Shown here: positions 42,934-51,579 of the stretch, one piece after another
Layout: the number at the start of each line of letters is the position of its first letter
Numbering within the stretch: the first letter of the stretch is position 1
Source: Mesobacillus jeotgali
GTDB lineage: Bacteria; Bacillota; Bacilli; Bacillales; Cytobacillaceae
NCBI RefSeq assembly: GCF_002874535.1
Contig: NZ_CP025025.1
Coordinates: 2,093,526-2,157,525 of the forward strand
Length of the DNA stretch: 64,000 nucleotides
Reading direction: 5' to 3'
Translations under genes and position numbers: made by a program
Notes under the pieces: generated by a model
Told to the model about the DNA's origin: nothing
Databases searched by the model: none
The model's input: the letters and a program-made list of their open reading frames with translations, nothing else

Positions 42934-43806
42934 ATGCAATCAATCGAAAGAATAGGGAAGCGTTTTTGGTATATGACGCCTGTTTCCGAAACAGACAGGC
43001 CAATACTCGGTATGGTTACAGGCAATCAAAAAAATCTGATGATTGACGCTGGAAACTCTGAGGCACACGCCAATCTTTTCATAGATATGTTAAAAGAAAA
43101 AGGCGTATCGGATCCCTCTTATGTTATATTGACACACTGGCATTGGGACCACATTTTTGGCCTATCTGCGCTTAATAATACCGTTTCAATCTCTTCAAAG
43201 AAAACAAGGAATGAGATTGGAAAGCTGCTCCCACTATCCTGGTCAAATGAGGCACTAGATCAAAGGGTAGCAGAAGGAACAGAAATTGAATTTTGCGCGA
43301 ATGCGATAAAACAAGAGTTTCCGGATAACCGGGACATTACAATTACCCTGCCTGAGATGACCTTTGAAGATGAAATCGAAATCGATCTTGGCGGGATTAC
43401 GTGCATCATCAAGCATGTGGGCGGAGACCACGCTGAAGATTCGGTCGTCGTTTATGTCAAAGAGGAAAAAATATTGTTCCTGGCTGACAGCATTTATCCC
43501 GATATTTTTTCGGTGAAAGACAATTATTCTGTCGAGGGAACGAGAGACTTACTGAGAAAAATTGAAGCCTTTGATGCGGACACATATATTCTGTCTCATT
43601 CTGGCATAATTTCAAAAGAAGAGTTCAATCACGAAGCGAATCTTCTAAGATCGATCGCTGATCTCACTGAAAAACATCGTGGAGATTCAAAATTGATGAT
43701 AGAGGATTTCAGTAAAAAGATAAACAGAGACCCTACAGAAGAAGAACTTGAAACAATAGTATACTTCGTCAATGGATTTGAAATGTCATCAAACACACCG
43801 AACTAG
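42934..43806 (+). CDS. MBL-fold metallo-hydrolase
   Basis: A cytoplasmic protein of about 290 residues with the metallo-beta-lactamase fold. The metal site is complete: LTHWHWDHIFG (HxHxDH), VGGDHAEDSVVVY with the next His, LFLADSIYP with the bridging Asp, and ILSHSG with the last His. The family includes lactonases, glyoxalase II and nucleases; the short compact form suggests a small-molecule hydrolase. ATG 42934 has AGGTGA 6 bases upstream; a GTG at 42925 is the alternative. It follows the YqkD-like gene and ends at a terminator. Confidence 0.88.
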   Translation: MQSIERIGKRFWYMTPVSETDRPILGMVTGNQKNLMIDAGNSEAHANLFIDMLKEKGVSDPSYVILTHWHWDHIFGLSALNNTVSISSKKTRNEIGKLLPLSWSNEALDQRVAEGTEIEFCANAIKQEFPDNRDITITLPEMTFEDEIEIDLGGITCIIKHVGGDHAEDSVVVYVKEEKILFLADSIYPDIFSVKDNYSVEGTRDLLRKIEAFDADTYILSHSGIISKEEFNHEANLLRSIADLTEKHRGDSKLMIEDFSKKINRDPTEEELETIVYFVNGFEMSSNTPN

Positions 43807-43817
43807 GTGTGTTTTTA
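43791..43817 (+). terminator. Intrinsic terminator
   Basis: AAACACACC and GGTGTGTTT form a 9-bp stem with a 6-base loop, followed by T. It overlaps the stop of the MBL gene. Confidence 0.8.
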
Positions 43818-44013
43818 ATTTTACAAGGGAAAATACAATATAAATCTGTGATTGATCTTTTTTCAGGTGGTCTTATATCTCCGAAAGGACTACCCATGCA
43901 TCTGTTTTCTAATTATCCATTTTAAGGGCGGCAGGAGTTTATTTAAAGAAGTATAAATCCGTCTGTAAAACATATAACTCTTAAAGGATATTTTCAACAA
44001 AGGAGGAGAGCTC

Positions 44014-44466
44014 ATGCCAGAAGGAAAGCACGATATCATTATTGATGTTCCAATCGAACAGGTCTGGGATTTCGTAAAAGACATGGACAACTGGGCACCA
44101 TTATTGCCTGGTTATATCAGTCATGAAAAGCTGAATGAAAAGCAGTCTAACTGGACCTTCAAGGAAACGGTCGGTGTATTGAAGAAGAAAATCAGTTTAC
44201 AGGTTACCATTAAAGAATGGACTGAGCCGACTAGAGTGACCTTTGATCTAAAGGGAATTAATGAAAATCTGACTGGAAATGGCTATTTTAATGCGAAAAA
44301 CCTAGGGCAAAATCAGACAAAGATGACTGGTTACCTGGAAATGACGGCAGAAGGTGCCCTTGCACCAGTCATGAATGCTGTAATGAAATCTTCACTCCCG
44401 AAAAGCGGCCAAGAGCTTACGGAAGCAATCGCCAAGAAACTTGAGCAAAGAAAAGCAATTCGATAA
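44014..44466 (+). CDS. CoxG/SRPBCC family protein
   Basis: A 150-residue START-like (SRPBCC) protein. The N-terminus DIIIDVPIEQVWDFVKDMDNW and the central LPGYISHEKLNEKQSNWTF are typical of the CoxG group (carbon monoxide dehydrogenase subunit G), which in aerobic CO oxidisers anchors the enzyme to the membrane. No CO dehydrogenase genes are present here, so a general hydrophobic-ligand or lipid-binding role is more likely. AAAGGAGGAG precedes ATG 44014. Monocistronic with a terminator at the end. Confidence 0.85.
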   Translation: MPEGKHDIIIDVPIEQVWDFVKDMDNWAPLLPGYISHEKLNEKQSNWTFKETVGVLKKKISLQVTIKEWTEPTRVTFDLKGINENLTGNGYFNAKNLGQNQTKMTGYLEMTAEGALAPVMNAVMKSSLPKSGQELTEAIAKKLEQRKAIR

Positions 44467-44473
44467 AAATTGC

Positions 44474-44499
44474 AGGGAGCCCGCAACAGCTGGCTCCCT
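44474..44499. terminator. Terminator between convergent genes
   Basis: AGGGAGCC and GGCTCCCT form an 8-bp stem with a 10-base loop. Confidence 0.7.
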
Positions 44500-44803
44500 A
44501 GTCTATTTTCTCGATTTTTACAGGTCCATCAATCCGGCCACTTTTGTCAAAATACAGAATTACAGCATCACCATTTTCGATATTTTGGGAGGCTTTCACT
44601 TTTTCTTTTTTAAAATAAATGCTCTTCCCATCTGAACTTTCTCCATAATACCCAGAACTGTCAACCTTATTGATCGTGTATTCTTCTGTAAAATAATGTG
44701 TTTCAACCTCATTGGAAACTTGTCGCGCTTCGTCCATTTCAAACTTCAGGAACACCATCAATCCGTGAAGAAGAGTCAATAAAAACAGCATTAATACCCT
44801 CAT
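44498..44803 (-). CDS. Secreted or membrane-anchored hypothetical protein (101 aa)
   Basis: A 101-residue protein with an N-terminal hydrophobic segment (MRVLMLFLLTLLHGLMVFLK) that could be a signal anchor, followed by a charged region and a beta-rich C-terminus (GKSIYFKKEKVKASQNIENG, then VILYFDKSGRIDGPVKIEKI). ATG 44803 has GGAGG 8 bases upstream and is preferred over the longer frame. No family recognised; the pattern resembles small extracytoplasmic proteins of Bacilli. Confidence 0.65.
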   Translation of the reverse strand: MRVLMLFLLTLLHGLMVFLKFEMDEARQVSNEVETHYFTEEYTINKVDSSGYYGESSDGKSIYFKKEKVKASQNIENGDAVILYFDKSGRIDGPVKIEKID

Positions 44804-44930
44804 TTGTGTATCCTCCACTGCATAATCCGTAAACATTATATGTCGCTTGCTTGTCTAAATGACTTAGTGCATTGAAAAAGTTTGCTATAATGATAGGAAA
44901 AACCGCAGGAAAGACAGAAGGGTTTAACAC

Positions 44931-45641
44931 ATGACGAAAATTTACGAAGCCGATTTATATGAGCCACTCCGAAAGCATTTTATAAAACAAGGGTATCGTG
45001 TTAATGGCGAGGTACACGATTGCGATTTAACGGCTGTCAAGGATGAGGAACTCATAATCGTCGAATTAAAACTGAATCTGAATATTGACCTTTTGCTTCA
45101 GGCAACGAGAAGGCAGCGCCTGACTGATCTCGTATATATCGCAATTCCGAAACCAAAGCGGATATCAAGGAAACGCTGGAATGATATCATCCAATTAGTA
45201 AAAAGGCTGGAATTGGGACTAATAATAGTATCATTTTCTGGTAATCGGAAAAGTGTCGAAATCAAGGTTCACCCGGAACCATATAAGCGCATGACAAGCA
45301 AAAATACGAGGAAGAAAACAGCATTGATTAAAGAAATAGAAGGAAGAAGCGCTGATTACAATATCGGCGGCAGCAACAAAACCAAGATCATGACTGCCTA
45401 CAAAGAAAATTGCATCCAAATCGCCTGTTACCTTGAGAAACTCGGACAAATGTCACCGAAAGCGCTCGTTGCTCTCGGAACAGGAGATAAAACGCCCTTG
45501 ATCCTACAGAAAAACTATTACAAATGGTTTGAAAGAGTGGAGAGAGGCATTTATGTCATCACAGAACAAGGAAAGAAAGAGCTTGAAGAATATCCTAAGC
45601 TCGTGGAATATTATTTAGGCGGGCTGAAAACGGAAGATTGA
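44931..45641 (+). CDS. DUF2161 family protein, PD-(D/E)XK nuclease-like
   Basis: A 236-residue protein annotated in related bacteria as a DUF2161 PD-(D/E)XK-type phosphodiesterase. The core appears as HDCDLTAVKDEELIIVELKL, giving the Asp and the ExK of the nuclease fold at about residues 28-45. LLLQATRRQRLTDLVYIAIP and KRLELGLIIVSF follow as the expected helix and strands. The C-terminal part (YKRMTSKNTRKKTALI to LVEYYLGGL) contains a winged-helix-like segment (LGQMSPKALVALG). No partner methylase is nearby. Target nucleic acid and role are unknown. Confidence 0.82.
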   Translation: MTKIYEADLYEPLRKHFIKQGYRVNGEVHDCDLTAVKDEELIIVELKLNLNIDLLLQATRRQRLTDLVYIAIPKPKRISRKRWNDIIQLVKRLELGLIIVSFSGNRKSVEIKVHPEPYKRMTSKNTRKKTALIKEIEGRSADYNIGGSNKTKIMTAYKENCIQIACYLEKLGQMSPKALVALGTGDKTPLILQKNYYKWFERVERGIYVITEQGKKELEEYPKLVEYYLGGLKTED

Positions 45642-45755
45642 TTTTCAGTGCACGTTAAGCACCAAATAGCGGGAGGGAATGGGGTTACTGTCCACATTGT
45701 TTTTGACCTTATCTCTAGTTTGTTAGCTGGAAAAAAACACTCAAAATTTCCAGTT

Positions 45756-45885
45756 CGCCAATAAAATACAATTATCGCCAATAAACAGGTGTTTTTCGCC
45801 AATAAAAAATTATTTTCGCCAATAAAATTAAATTATCGCCAATAAACTTGTGAAAACCGCCAATAAAATTCTCTAAGCAATAAAA
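45756..45885. repeat. Tandem 20/21-bp repeat array (array D)
   Basis: Six copies of CGCCAATAAA start at 45756, 45776, 45797, 45817, 45837 and 45858 (spacings 20, 21, 20, 20 and 21), with a seventh decayed copy near 45876. The 10 bases between cores are AT-rich and variable. The array fills the middle of the 45642-46123 gap; the rest of that gap is AT-rich with no frame or RNA signal I can support. Confidence 0.9.
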
Positions 45886-46081
45886 TTCTAGATATTAATA
45901 AAGAAAATTGACCGAAAATTAAGCTGCTAATGTGACTTACTATCAAAAAGCAAATTAAGCCTACTTTTACATTGATAATTTACCGATAAACCGAGACAAA
46001 ACCAAATTACAGTTACACATAAACACAATGAAGGGTTCGCCACTAGCATAGCCAACAAGATCTTCACCTTAAAATACAAAA

Positions 46082-46124
46082 AAAAACGGGGAGAAAACAA
46101 ATAAACTGTTTTCTCCCCGTTTTT
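46082..46124 (-). terminator. Terminator of the TetR gene
   Basis: AAAAACGGGGAGAAAACA and its complement form an 18-bp stem around 7 bases, with A and T tracts on both sides. Confidence 0.9.
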
Positions 46125-46993
46125 TATGCCTTCTCGAGTAAATTCTCGTCGATCAGTGCTTTTAATTCATCAAGCTCATTTTTATTGGCCGTGGACAATG
46201 ATAATAGTACACTGTCAATCAGGAATTTTCTTGGGCTTGAAGAACGAAGAATTTCTTCTTCGATGAAATTAAGTTTTTTAAGATTATCAGTGTTATTGCA
46301 GTCCATTTTTTTCATACGGGAAATGACGGAAAGAAATTTGATCCTCCAGTCAAGCTCCTCAGTTTTAGCAACGGGAAGCCAATGATCCATTATTTCAGGT
46401 GGGACTAATTGTTCTCCAGATAGGGCGAGCTCATCAAGCATATTCAAAATTCGAGTGACACTATACCGAACAACAGGACGGATACTCGCTGCCTCACCAT
46501 TCGCTTTTCTATGAAACCTGATGTTCTGGAGCAGGATGCCATTAAGCATAATGGAAGCATCGAGAAGGTAAGGCTGGCATATTTCCTCAGTTATATCCCC
46601 AAGACGATCGGAAAACCACCGCAATATCTTCATTTGCCCTACTTCGATAAACTGTTTCAGCTCTTTATCTCCTGAGAAAAAAACTTCTTCAAAAAGCGGA
46701 ACGATCTTATTTTCCCGGTTTGCGGTCATTTGTAATTCGATTTGGCTTATAAAGATTTCCGGGTCAGCAGGATCGTAACCAATCAGCAATCCGTTTCGGT
46801 CAATCTCTATCTTCTTGAAGGTTGTTCTGAAAATATCCATGAGCAGTTGATTTTTGGAAGAAAAATAATTATAGAATGTTCCTTTTGATATTCCGCTGTA
46901 TTCGAGGATATCTTGTATAGAGGTGGCCTGGAATCCTTTTTCTATGAAAAGCTGATGTGCTTTTTCAATAACCTGGCGTTTTCTGTCGTTCAT
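46124..46993 (-). CDS. TetR/AcrR family transcriptional regulator
   Basis: A 289-residue regulator, longer than the usual 190-220 of TetR proteins. The N-terminal helix-turn-helix is clear: AHQLFIEKGFQATSIQDILE and SGISKGTFYNYFSSKNQLL. The C-terminal ligand and dimerisation region extends well beyond the standard fold, ending in a charged helix (LSTANKNELDELKALIDENL). It is divergent from the DHA2 efflux gene, and a palindrome in the shared promoter region is the likely operator. I infer repression of the pump and of itself, relieved by a pump substrate. Confidence 0.92.
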   Translation of the reverse strand: MNDRKRQVIEKAHQLFIEKGFQATSIQDILEYSGISKGTFYNYFSSKNQLLMDIFRTTFKKIEIDRNGLLIGYDPADPEIFISQIELQMTANRENKIVPLFEEVFFSGDKELKQFIEVGQMKILRWFSDRLGDITEEICQPYLLDASIMLNGILLQNIRFHRKANGEAASIRPVVRYSVTRILNMLDELALSGEQLVPPEIMDHWLPVAKTEELDWRIKFLSVISRMKKMDCNNTDNLKKLNFIEEEILRSSSPRKFLIDSVLLSLSTANKNELDELKALIDENLLEKA

Positions 46994-47135
46994 TTCATCA
47001 CCTTAACCTTTTTGTACCATTTGTATAAAAAAATACTACACTAAATTTTCGGACTTTACAAACCCCTTTATAACGGCTGTTTAAAAACATTGCAAAAATT
47101 GTACCGATGGTATATGCTAGTGTCTGTGCAATTAC

Positions 47136-47159
47136 ATTGTTTACAAATTTGTGAACAAT
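47136..47159. promoter_or_regulatory. Palindromic operator candidate for the TetR regulator
   Basis: A 24-bp palindrome with arms ATTGTTTACAAA and TTTGTGAACAAT (one mismatched pair) lies just downstream of a TTGCAA/TATATG promoter-like pair and 17 bases before the efflux gene start. Its length and symmetry suit a TetR dimer. Confidence 0.65.
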
Positions 47160-47175
47160 ATAGGGGGAAACTAGA

Positions 47176-48714
47176 ATGGAACAAAATATGCAAACACCTG
47201 ACAAACCGCCCTATGGAATATTGGCGGTATTAATTGTTGGAGCTTTTATTGCATTTTTAAATAATACATTGCTTAATATAGCTTTACCTTCCATAATGAC
47301 TGACTTGAAGGTCGAGGCAACGACAGTACAGTGGCTGACAACTGGTTTCATGCTTGTCAGTGGTATAATGATTCCTCTCAGTGCGTATTTGATCCAAAAG
47401 TATTCTGTACGGAATTTATTTTTGACGGCGATGGGTTTATTCACATTGGGTACGGTCTTATCTGGAGCAGCACATGTGTTTCCGCTTTTATTAGCAGGGC
47501 GGATGATCCAGGCATCCGGTACAGCGATCATGATGCCACTATTGATGAATGTCATGCTTATAAGCTTCCCGATTGAAAAGCGTGGCACCGCAATGGGTGT
47601 ATTCGGATTGGTGCTTATGTTCGCACCAGCAATAGGTCCGACACTTTCAGGCTGGCTAATTGAGCATTACGACTGGAGAATGCTTTTCCATTTTGTAACG
47701 CCAATCGCAGCCACGGTCTTGTTACTCGGGTTCTTCCTGTTAAAAGATAAAAAAGAGAAAGTGCATATGCGTCTGGACTTTATTTCATTATCACTATCGA
47801 GCGTTGGATTTGGCGGGCTACTGTACGGCTTCAGCTCTGCCGGTTCGAAGGGATGGGACAGTCCACATGTTTATCTAACATTAACGATCGGTGCAGTTTC
47901 ACTTATCGGCTTTATCCTTCGTCAATTACGCCAGGATAATCCGATGCTTAACTTCCGGATCTATAAGTATCCAATGTTTGCATTATCATCAGTGATTTCG
48001 ATGATTGTCACAATGGCGATGTTCTCTGGAATGCTTTTGCTGCCTATCTATGTGCAAACAATCCGGGGGATTTCTCCACTGGATGCAGGCTTGATGCTGC
48101 TGCCAGGCGCGATTGCCATGGCAATTATGTCACCGATTACCGGAAGATTATTTGATAAATTTGGCGGTCGTGCAATGGCGGTCATTGGCCTGATCATCAC
48201 GCTTGTGACGAGCTACTATTTCAGCAAGCTTTCTATGGAAACAACTTATACTCAGCTAATCATCCTTTATACGGTTCGCATGTTCGGTATGTCGATGGTT
48301 AATATGCCTGTTAACACTAACGGCCTTAACCAATTGCCTGCTCGTTATTATCCGCACGGCACAGCAATGAACAATACAATGCAACAGGTTTCAGGTGCAA
48401 TTGGAACAGCATTGCTGGTGACGGTTATGTCTATGCGGGCAGAAACCTATGGAAAAGAATTAGCTGCCTCAGCACTCAAAGAGGCTGCTGCTGCAGGTAA
48501 AGCTGTTACACCTGCTGTTCAAGCTGAAATGGAACAGCAGATAGCAATGCAAGCTATGCTTCACGGAATCAATGATGCTTTTTATGTGACAGTATTTCTT
48601 TCCTTCATCGCTTTAGTGCTCGCATTCTTTATCAAAAGGGCAACACAGGCAGAAGACACTATTGGAAAAAAAGCTCCAGCAACCCAACATTCTCATAAAT
48701 TGGTTAATAACTAA
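47176..48714 (+). CDS. DHA2 family MFS multidrug efflux transporter
   Basis: A 512-residue, 14-helix exporter of the EmrB/QacA (DHA2) family, which expels drugs in exchange for protons. Motifs: FLNNTLLNIALPSIMTDLKV at helix 1, VQWLTTGFMLVSGIMIPLSA, the antiporter motif LMFAPAIGPTLSGWLIEHYD, and GGRAMAVIGLIITLV of the second half. It is close in layout to Bacillus LmrB/YhcA-type pumps. ATG 47176 follows AGGGGGAAA. It is divergent from, and probably repressed by, the TetR regulator. A terminator follows. Confidence 0.93.
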   Translation: MEQNMQTPDKPPYGILAVLIVGAFIAFLNNTLLNIALPSIMTDLKVEATTVQWLTTGFMLVSGIMIPLSAYLIQKYSVRNLFLTAMGLFTLGTVLSGAAHVFPLLLAGRMIQASGTAIMMPLLMNVMLISFPIEKRGTAMGVFGLVLMFAPAIGPTLSGWLIEHYDWRMLFHFVTPIAATVLLLGFFLLKDKKEKVHMRLDFISLSLSSVGFGGLLYGFSSAGSKGWDSPHVYLTLTIGAVSLIGFILRQLRQDNPMLNFRIYKYPMFALSSVISMIVTMAMFSGMLLLPIYVQTIRGISPLDAGLMLLPGAIAMAIMSPITGRLFDKFGGRAMAVIGLIITLVTSYYFSKLSMETTYTQLIILYTVRMFGMSMVNMPVNTNGLNQLPARYYPHGTAMNNTMQQVSGAIGTALLVTVMSMRAETYGKELAASALKEAAAAGKAVTPAVQAEMEQQIAMQAMLHGINDAFYVTVFLSFIALVLAFFIKRATQAEDTIGKKAPATQHSHKLVNN

Positions 48715-48718
48715 TTTC

Positions 48719-48743
48719 TCCCCCCTGGATGCCAGGGGGGTTT
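48719..48743 (+). terminator. Intrinsic terminator after the efflux gene
   Basis: CCCCCCTGG and CCAGGGGGG form a 9-bp stem with a 3-base loop, then TTTAT. Confidence 0.85.
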
Positions 48744-48789
48744 ATATAAGAAGAGTTAACAAATTTCTATATAGAGGGGTGCATGTTTT

Positions 48790-49128
48790 ATGGAGAGAAT
48801 CTCAGAAATGCTCGCGCAAAAACAGCTCGACGCTTATAATAAACAAGATTTAGAAGCGTTTTTGTCAGTGTATAGTGAAGATGTAGTAATCATGGAATTT
48901 CCCAGCAACGAGGTGACCACCAGAGGTATAGATGAAATGCGTACCAGATATGGCAAGCTTTTTAAACAGCATCAAAATAACCATGCGGAACTTTTGGGCA
49001 GGATGGTTCATGGTAACAGGGTTGTTGATCATGAGCTCGTTACTGGCAGGGAAAATTCCGATCCAAAAAAAGCGGTTGCCATTTATGAAACGAAAGGCGA
49101 AAAGATCGTGAAAGTTTGGTTCTTATAA
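48790..49128 (+). CDS. SnoaL/NTF2-like domain protein
   Basis: A 112-residue cone-fold protein of the NTF2/SnoaL superfamily (steroid delta-isomerase-like). AQKQLDAYNKQDLEAFLSVY is the typical first helix, followed by SEDVVIMEFPSNEVTTRG and TRYGKLFKQH, and the last strand VKVWFL. Family members act as isomerases, hydratases or ligand carriers, and no catalytic residues can be assigned here. ATG 48790 follows AGGGGTGC. It stands between the efflux gene terminator and its own terminator. Confidence 0.85.
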   Translation: MERISEMLAQKQLDAYNKQDLEAFLSVYSEDVVIMEFPSNEVTTRGIDEMRTRYGKLFKQHQNNHAELLGRMVHGNRVVDHELVTGRENSDPKKAVAIYETKGEKIVKVWFL

Positions 49129-49138
49129 CCATGTTAAT

Positions 49139-49177
49139 AAAAGCCAGCACCTTATTTTTACAAGGTGCTGGCTTTTT
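49139..49177. terminator. Intrinsic terminator
   Basis: AAAAGCCAGCACCTT and AAGGTGCTGGCTTTT form a 15-bp stem around 8 bases, with T at the end. Confidence 0.9.
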
Positions 49178-49329
49178 CTATTCTTAGGCTCTTTTTGGAG
49201 TAACTTAGTTTGGATCGAAAATCAGGTAATATAACTGTAAAAGCTGTCCATAACCGGTGGGGTAATACCATTATATTTTCGTTACTAAGGGGGAATCTAT
49301 CCTTAAATAAACAGAAGGGCTTGAAAGAT

Positions 49330-50334
49330 ATGACGCAACACGAAAACATCCAGTTGACATCAGCTGAATTAGCGGCGCTCCACCAAAATTACCTTGGAGA
49401 TACAATGTCCGTCTGTGTACTTGGGCATTTTCTTGAGACAGTCGTGGACCAAGAGATCAAAACAGTGGTGGAGCATGCACTGGAAATAGCATTACAACAT
49501 GTAGAAGACATCAAAGAAATATTTAACAAGGAAAATATTCCTGTACCCATCGGTTTTACGGTACAGGATGTAAACAAACATGCACCAAGGTTATTTTCAG
49601 ATCCATTCTACTTAAGTTACATCAAGCATATGGCAAGAGGTGGACTGTCTATCTATGGATTCATTCAGCCCCACGCGTTCAGGAGTGATGTTTTATCTTT
49701 TTACTCGAAATGTTTGCATTCAGCAATTGAGTTGAATAATATAGCCACAGATTTGTTGCAAAAGAAAGGGTTAGCAGTCCGGCCCGCTTATATCCCTTAT
49801 CCTGAAAAAAATGAGTTCGTTCAAAAACAATCCTTTTTATCAGGTTTTATGGGTGATAAACGGCCATTGACAGGGATGGAGATTACTCATCTGTACGCAA
49901 ATATACAAACAAATAAATTAGGGGAAGCACTTGCAATTTGTTTTAGCCAGGTTGCCCAATCCAATAAGGTAAGAAAGTATTTTCTAAGGGGCAAAGAAAT
50001 ATCGGAAAAACACATCAATGTTTTTTCTGGATATCTGCGCGATGAGAATCTTCCTGTACCAATGACTTGGAATCATGAGGTATCAATATCCCAGGAAGCA
50101 CCTTTCTCTGATAAATTAATGATGTTCCATTTTGGCCTAATGAATTTTTCTGGCAGCGGCAACTACGGAATGTCGGTGGCGGCCAGTCAAAGAAAGGATA
50201 TTGCTGCAATCTATGGCCGTTTAAACGGAGAAATTTTACTATATGCTGAGGATGGTGCAAACATCATGATTGATGAAGGGTGGTTAGAACAGCCCCCACT
50301 AGCAGCAGACCGCAATGACTTGGCAAAAAAATAG
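49330..50334 (+). CDS. DUF3231 family protein (two-domain)
   Basis: A 334-residue, largely helical protein made of two similar DUF3231 modules. Module 1 has ELAALHQNYLGDTMSVCVLG and ENIPVPIGFTVQDV; module 2 has EITHLYANIQTNKLGEALAI and ENLPVPMTWNHEV. The ENxPVP signature marks each half. DUF3231 is widespread in spore-forming Bacillales, sometimes expressed with spore coat or germination genes; its function is unknown. ATG 49330 follows GAAGGGC; a longer frame to 49210 lacks a site. A 49-residue gene follows in the same direction. Confidence 0.88.
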   Translation: MTQHENIQLTSAELAALHQNYLGDTMSVCVLGHFLETVVDQEIKTVVEHALEIALQHVEDIKEIFNKENIPVPIGFTVQDVNKHAPRLFSDPFYLSYIKHMARGGLSIYGFIQPHAFRSDVLSFYSKCLHSAIELNNIATDLLQKKGLAVRPAYIPYPEKNEFVQKQSFLSGFMGDKRPLTGMEITHLYANIQTNKLGEALAICFSQVAQSNKVRKYFLRGKEISEKHINVFSGYLRDENLPVPMTWNHEVSISQEAPFSDKLMMFHFGLMNFSGSGNYGMSVAASQRKDIAAIYGRLNGEILLYAEDGANIMIDEGWLEQPPLAADRNDLAKK

Positions 50335-50396
50335 CAAATTTATTTTCATCGGTATTAAAAACAGCAACTGGAAAGACAACGGAGGAGGTGAATATC

Positions 50397-50546
50397 GTGA
50401 AAAAAGATAAGATGGAAGGGGCATATGAGAGTGAAGTAGCTAAATTATTCGGACTGGATGAAGAAACGAGTCTGCAATCCGTCAATTTTGCCACAACTGA
50501 AAACCCCTTGTTAAATGAACATTTTCAGGAGGAAATGCAAAAATAA
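50397..50546 (+). CDS. Tiny acidic protein (49 aa)
   Basis: A 49-residue frame with a strong GGAGGAGGTG before GTG 50397. The product (MKKDKMEGAYESEVAKLFGL, then DEETSLQSVNFATTENPLLN) is acidic and hydrophilic without cysteines or membrane segments. No family is recognised. It lies 62 bases after the DUF3231 gene on the same strand with no terminator visible between, so the two are likely cotranscribed. Confidence 0.65.
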   Translation: MKKDKMEGAYESEVAKLFGLDEETSLQSVNFATTENPLLNEHFQEEMQK

Positions 50547-50570
50547 ATAAAGCCAGGCTTATTGCCCAGC

Positions 50571-51407
50571 TTAATTTTGGCGGTTTGCCAGGACGGCATC
50601 CGCTTTATGCTGTTGTTGGAATTGCTGAAGCATCTGACTTGATATCGCTGTATTGCCAGACGGGTTTGGGTGCACTCCATCACTAGCCAGGAATTCTAAA
50701 TTATCGCTGTTGATGACATTCGTAGTTTGTACCACTACGGAAGACGATGTACCTTTTGCAGCTTCGTAAATCATTAAATTCCACTTTGGAAGAAGTTTAT
50801 CCGCAAGAGAGTAAAATTGATGATCAGCTGGCATCGGGTTATAAAGCTCAAGAAGGACGATAGTGGCTGAAGGATTCAACTCACCAATTTTTGAAGTGAT
50901 CTCTGCAAGGTTTCGTGAAAATCCTTCTTGCAGACTTTCAAAGGATTTTAGCGCACTATAGATATCGCTTTTTTTGACTGCTTTAAGAATGTCATTGCCA
51001 CCGACGTTAACTGTTATAAGGTCGGCCTCCTTGATCGCTTCGTCATACGCTCCATCCTGAACTAGCAAATTTAACCTCTCACTTGTTATCCCGATTACTC
51101 CTTCGTTTTGTGAAATAACTTGTTTGCCAGTTTCCACACCGAGTTGGGTGGAAAATTGACTGATGAAATTGTCTTCCTCTGGAATATGGTAACCACGTAT
51201 GATTGAATCACCGAGTGCGAGATGGTTAATGGTACTGTCCGGAATTGTTCTGTAGTAATCTATATAAGTAAGCTTATTGGTTTTTTCAACAGAAGGCGCA
51301 GTTTCCTGCTTGATTTTATTGATTTGGTATTGGGGATAGTAAATCCATGCTGAAAATGACAGAACGGCAAGCAGTGACGAAAGCAGTAGAATTTTTATGA
51401 TTTTCAT
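50571..51407 (-). CDS. SGNH/GDSL-type lipase or esterase, exported
   Basis: A 278-residue protein with an N-terminal signal or anchor (IIKILLLSSLLAVLSFSAWIYY) and a GDSL hydrolase domain. The nucleophile is in ALGDSIIRG (block I), block III GGND in TVNVGGNDILKAV, and the catalytic Asp/His in DGVHPNPSGN (block V). It resembles B. subtilis YpmR-type lipases acting outside the membrane on lipids or acyl esters. The start follows GGAGTG. It is convergent with the DUF3231 pair. Substrate unknown. Confidence 0.9.
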   Translation of the reverse strand: MKIIKILLLSSLLAVLSFSAWIYYPQYQINKIKQETAPSVEKTNKLTYIDYYRTIPDSTINHLALGDSIIRGYHIPEEDNFISQFSTQLGVETGKQVISQNEGVIGITSERLNLLVQDGAYDEAIKEADLITVNVGGNDILKAVKKSDIYSALKSFESLQEGFSRNLAEITSKIGELNPSATIVLLELYNPMPADHQFYSLADKLLPKWNLMIYEAAKGTSSSVVVQTTNVINSDNLEFLASDGVHPNPSGNTAISSQMLQQFQQQHKADAVLANRQN

Positions 51408-51579
51408 GTTGATTCACTCCTCGATATACTTCTATTGTATCAAGGATTTTGAAGGAAATAATTAGGGGGGTATTTCCATTTTTCAAACAGTAATAATATT
51501 TAGTGATCCGAAAAAACTTCCATAATCGCAAAGATATTTTGTTATAATTATATAATTACTATATTCAAGGAGTACACAG

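Noticed and set aside
44930-45641. Restriction-modification or defence island around the DUF2161 nuclease-like gene
   Set aside because: No methylase, helicase or other defence gene is adjacent; the neighbours are ordinary metabolic or regulatory genes.
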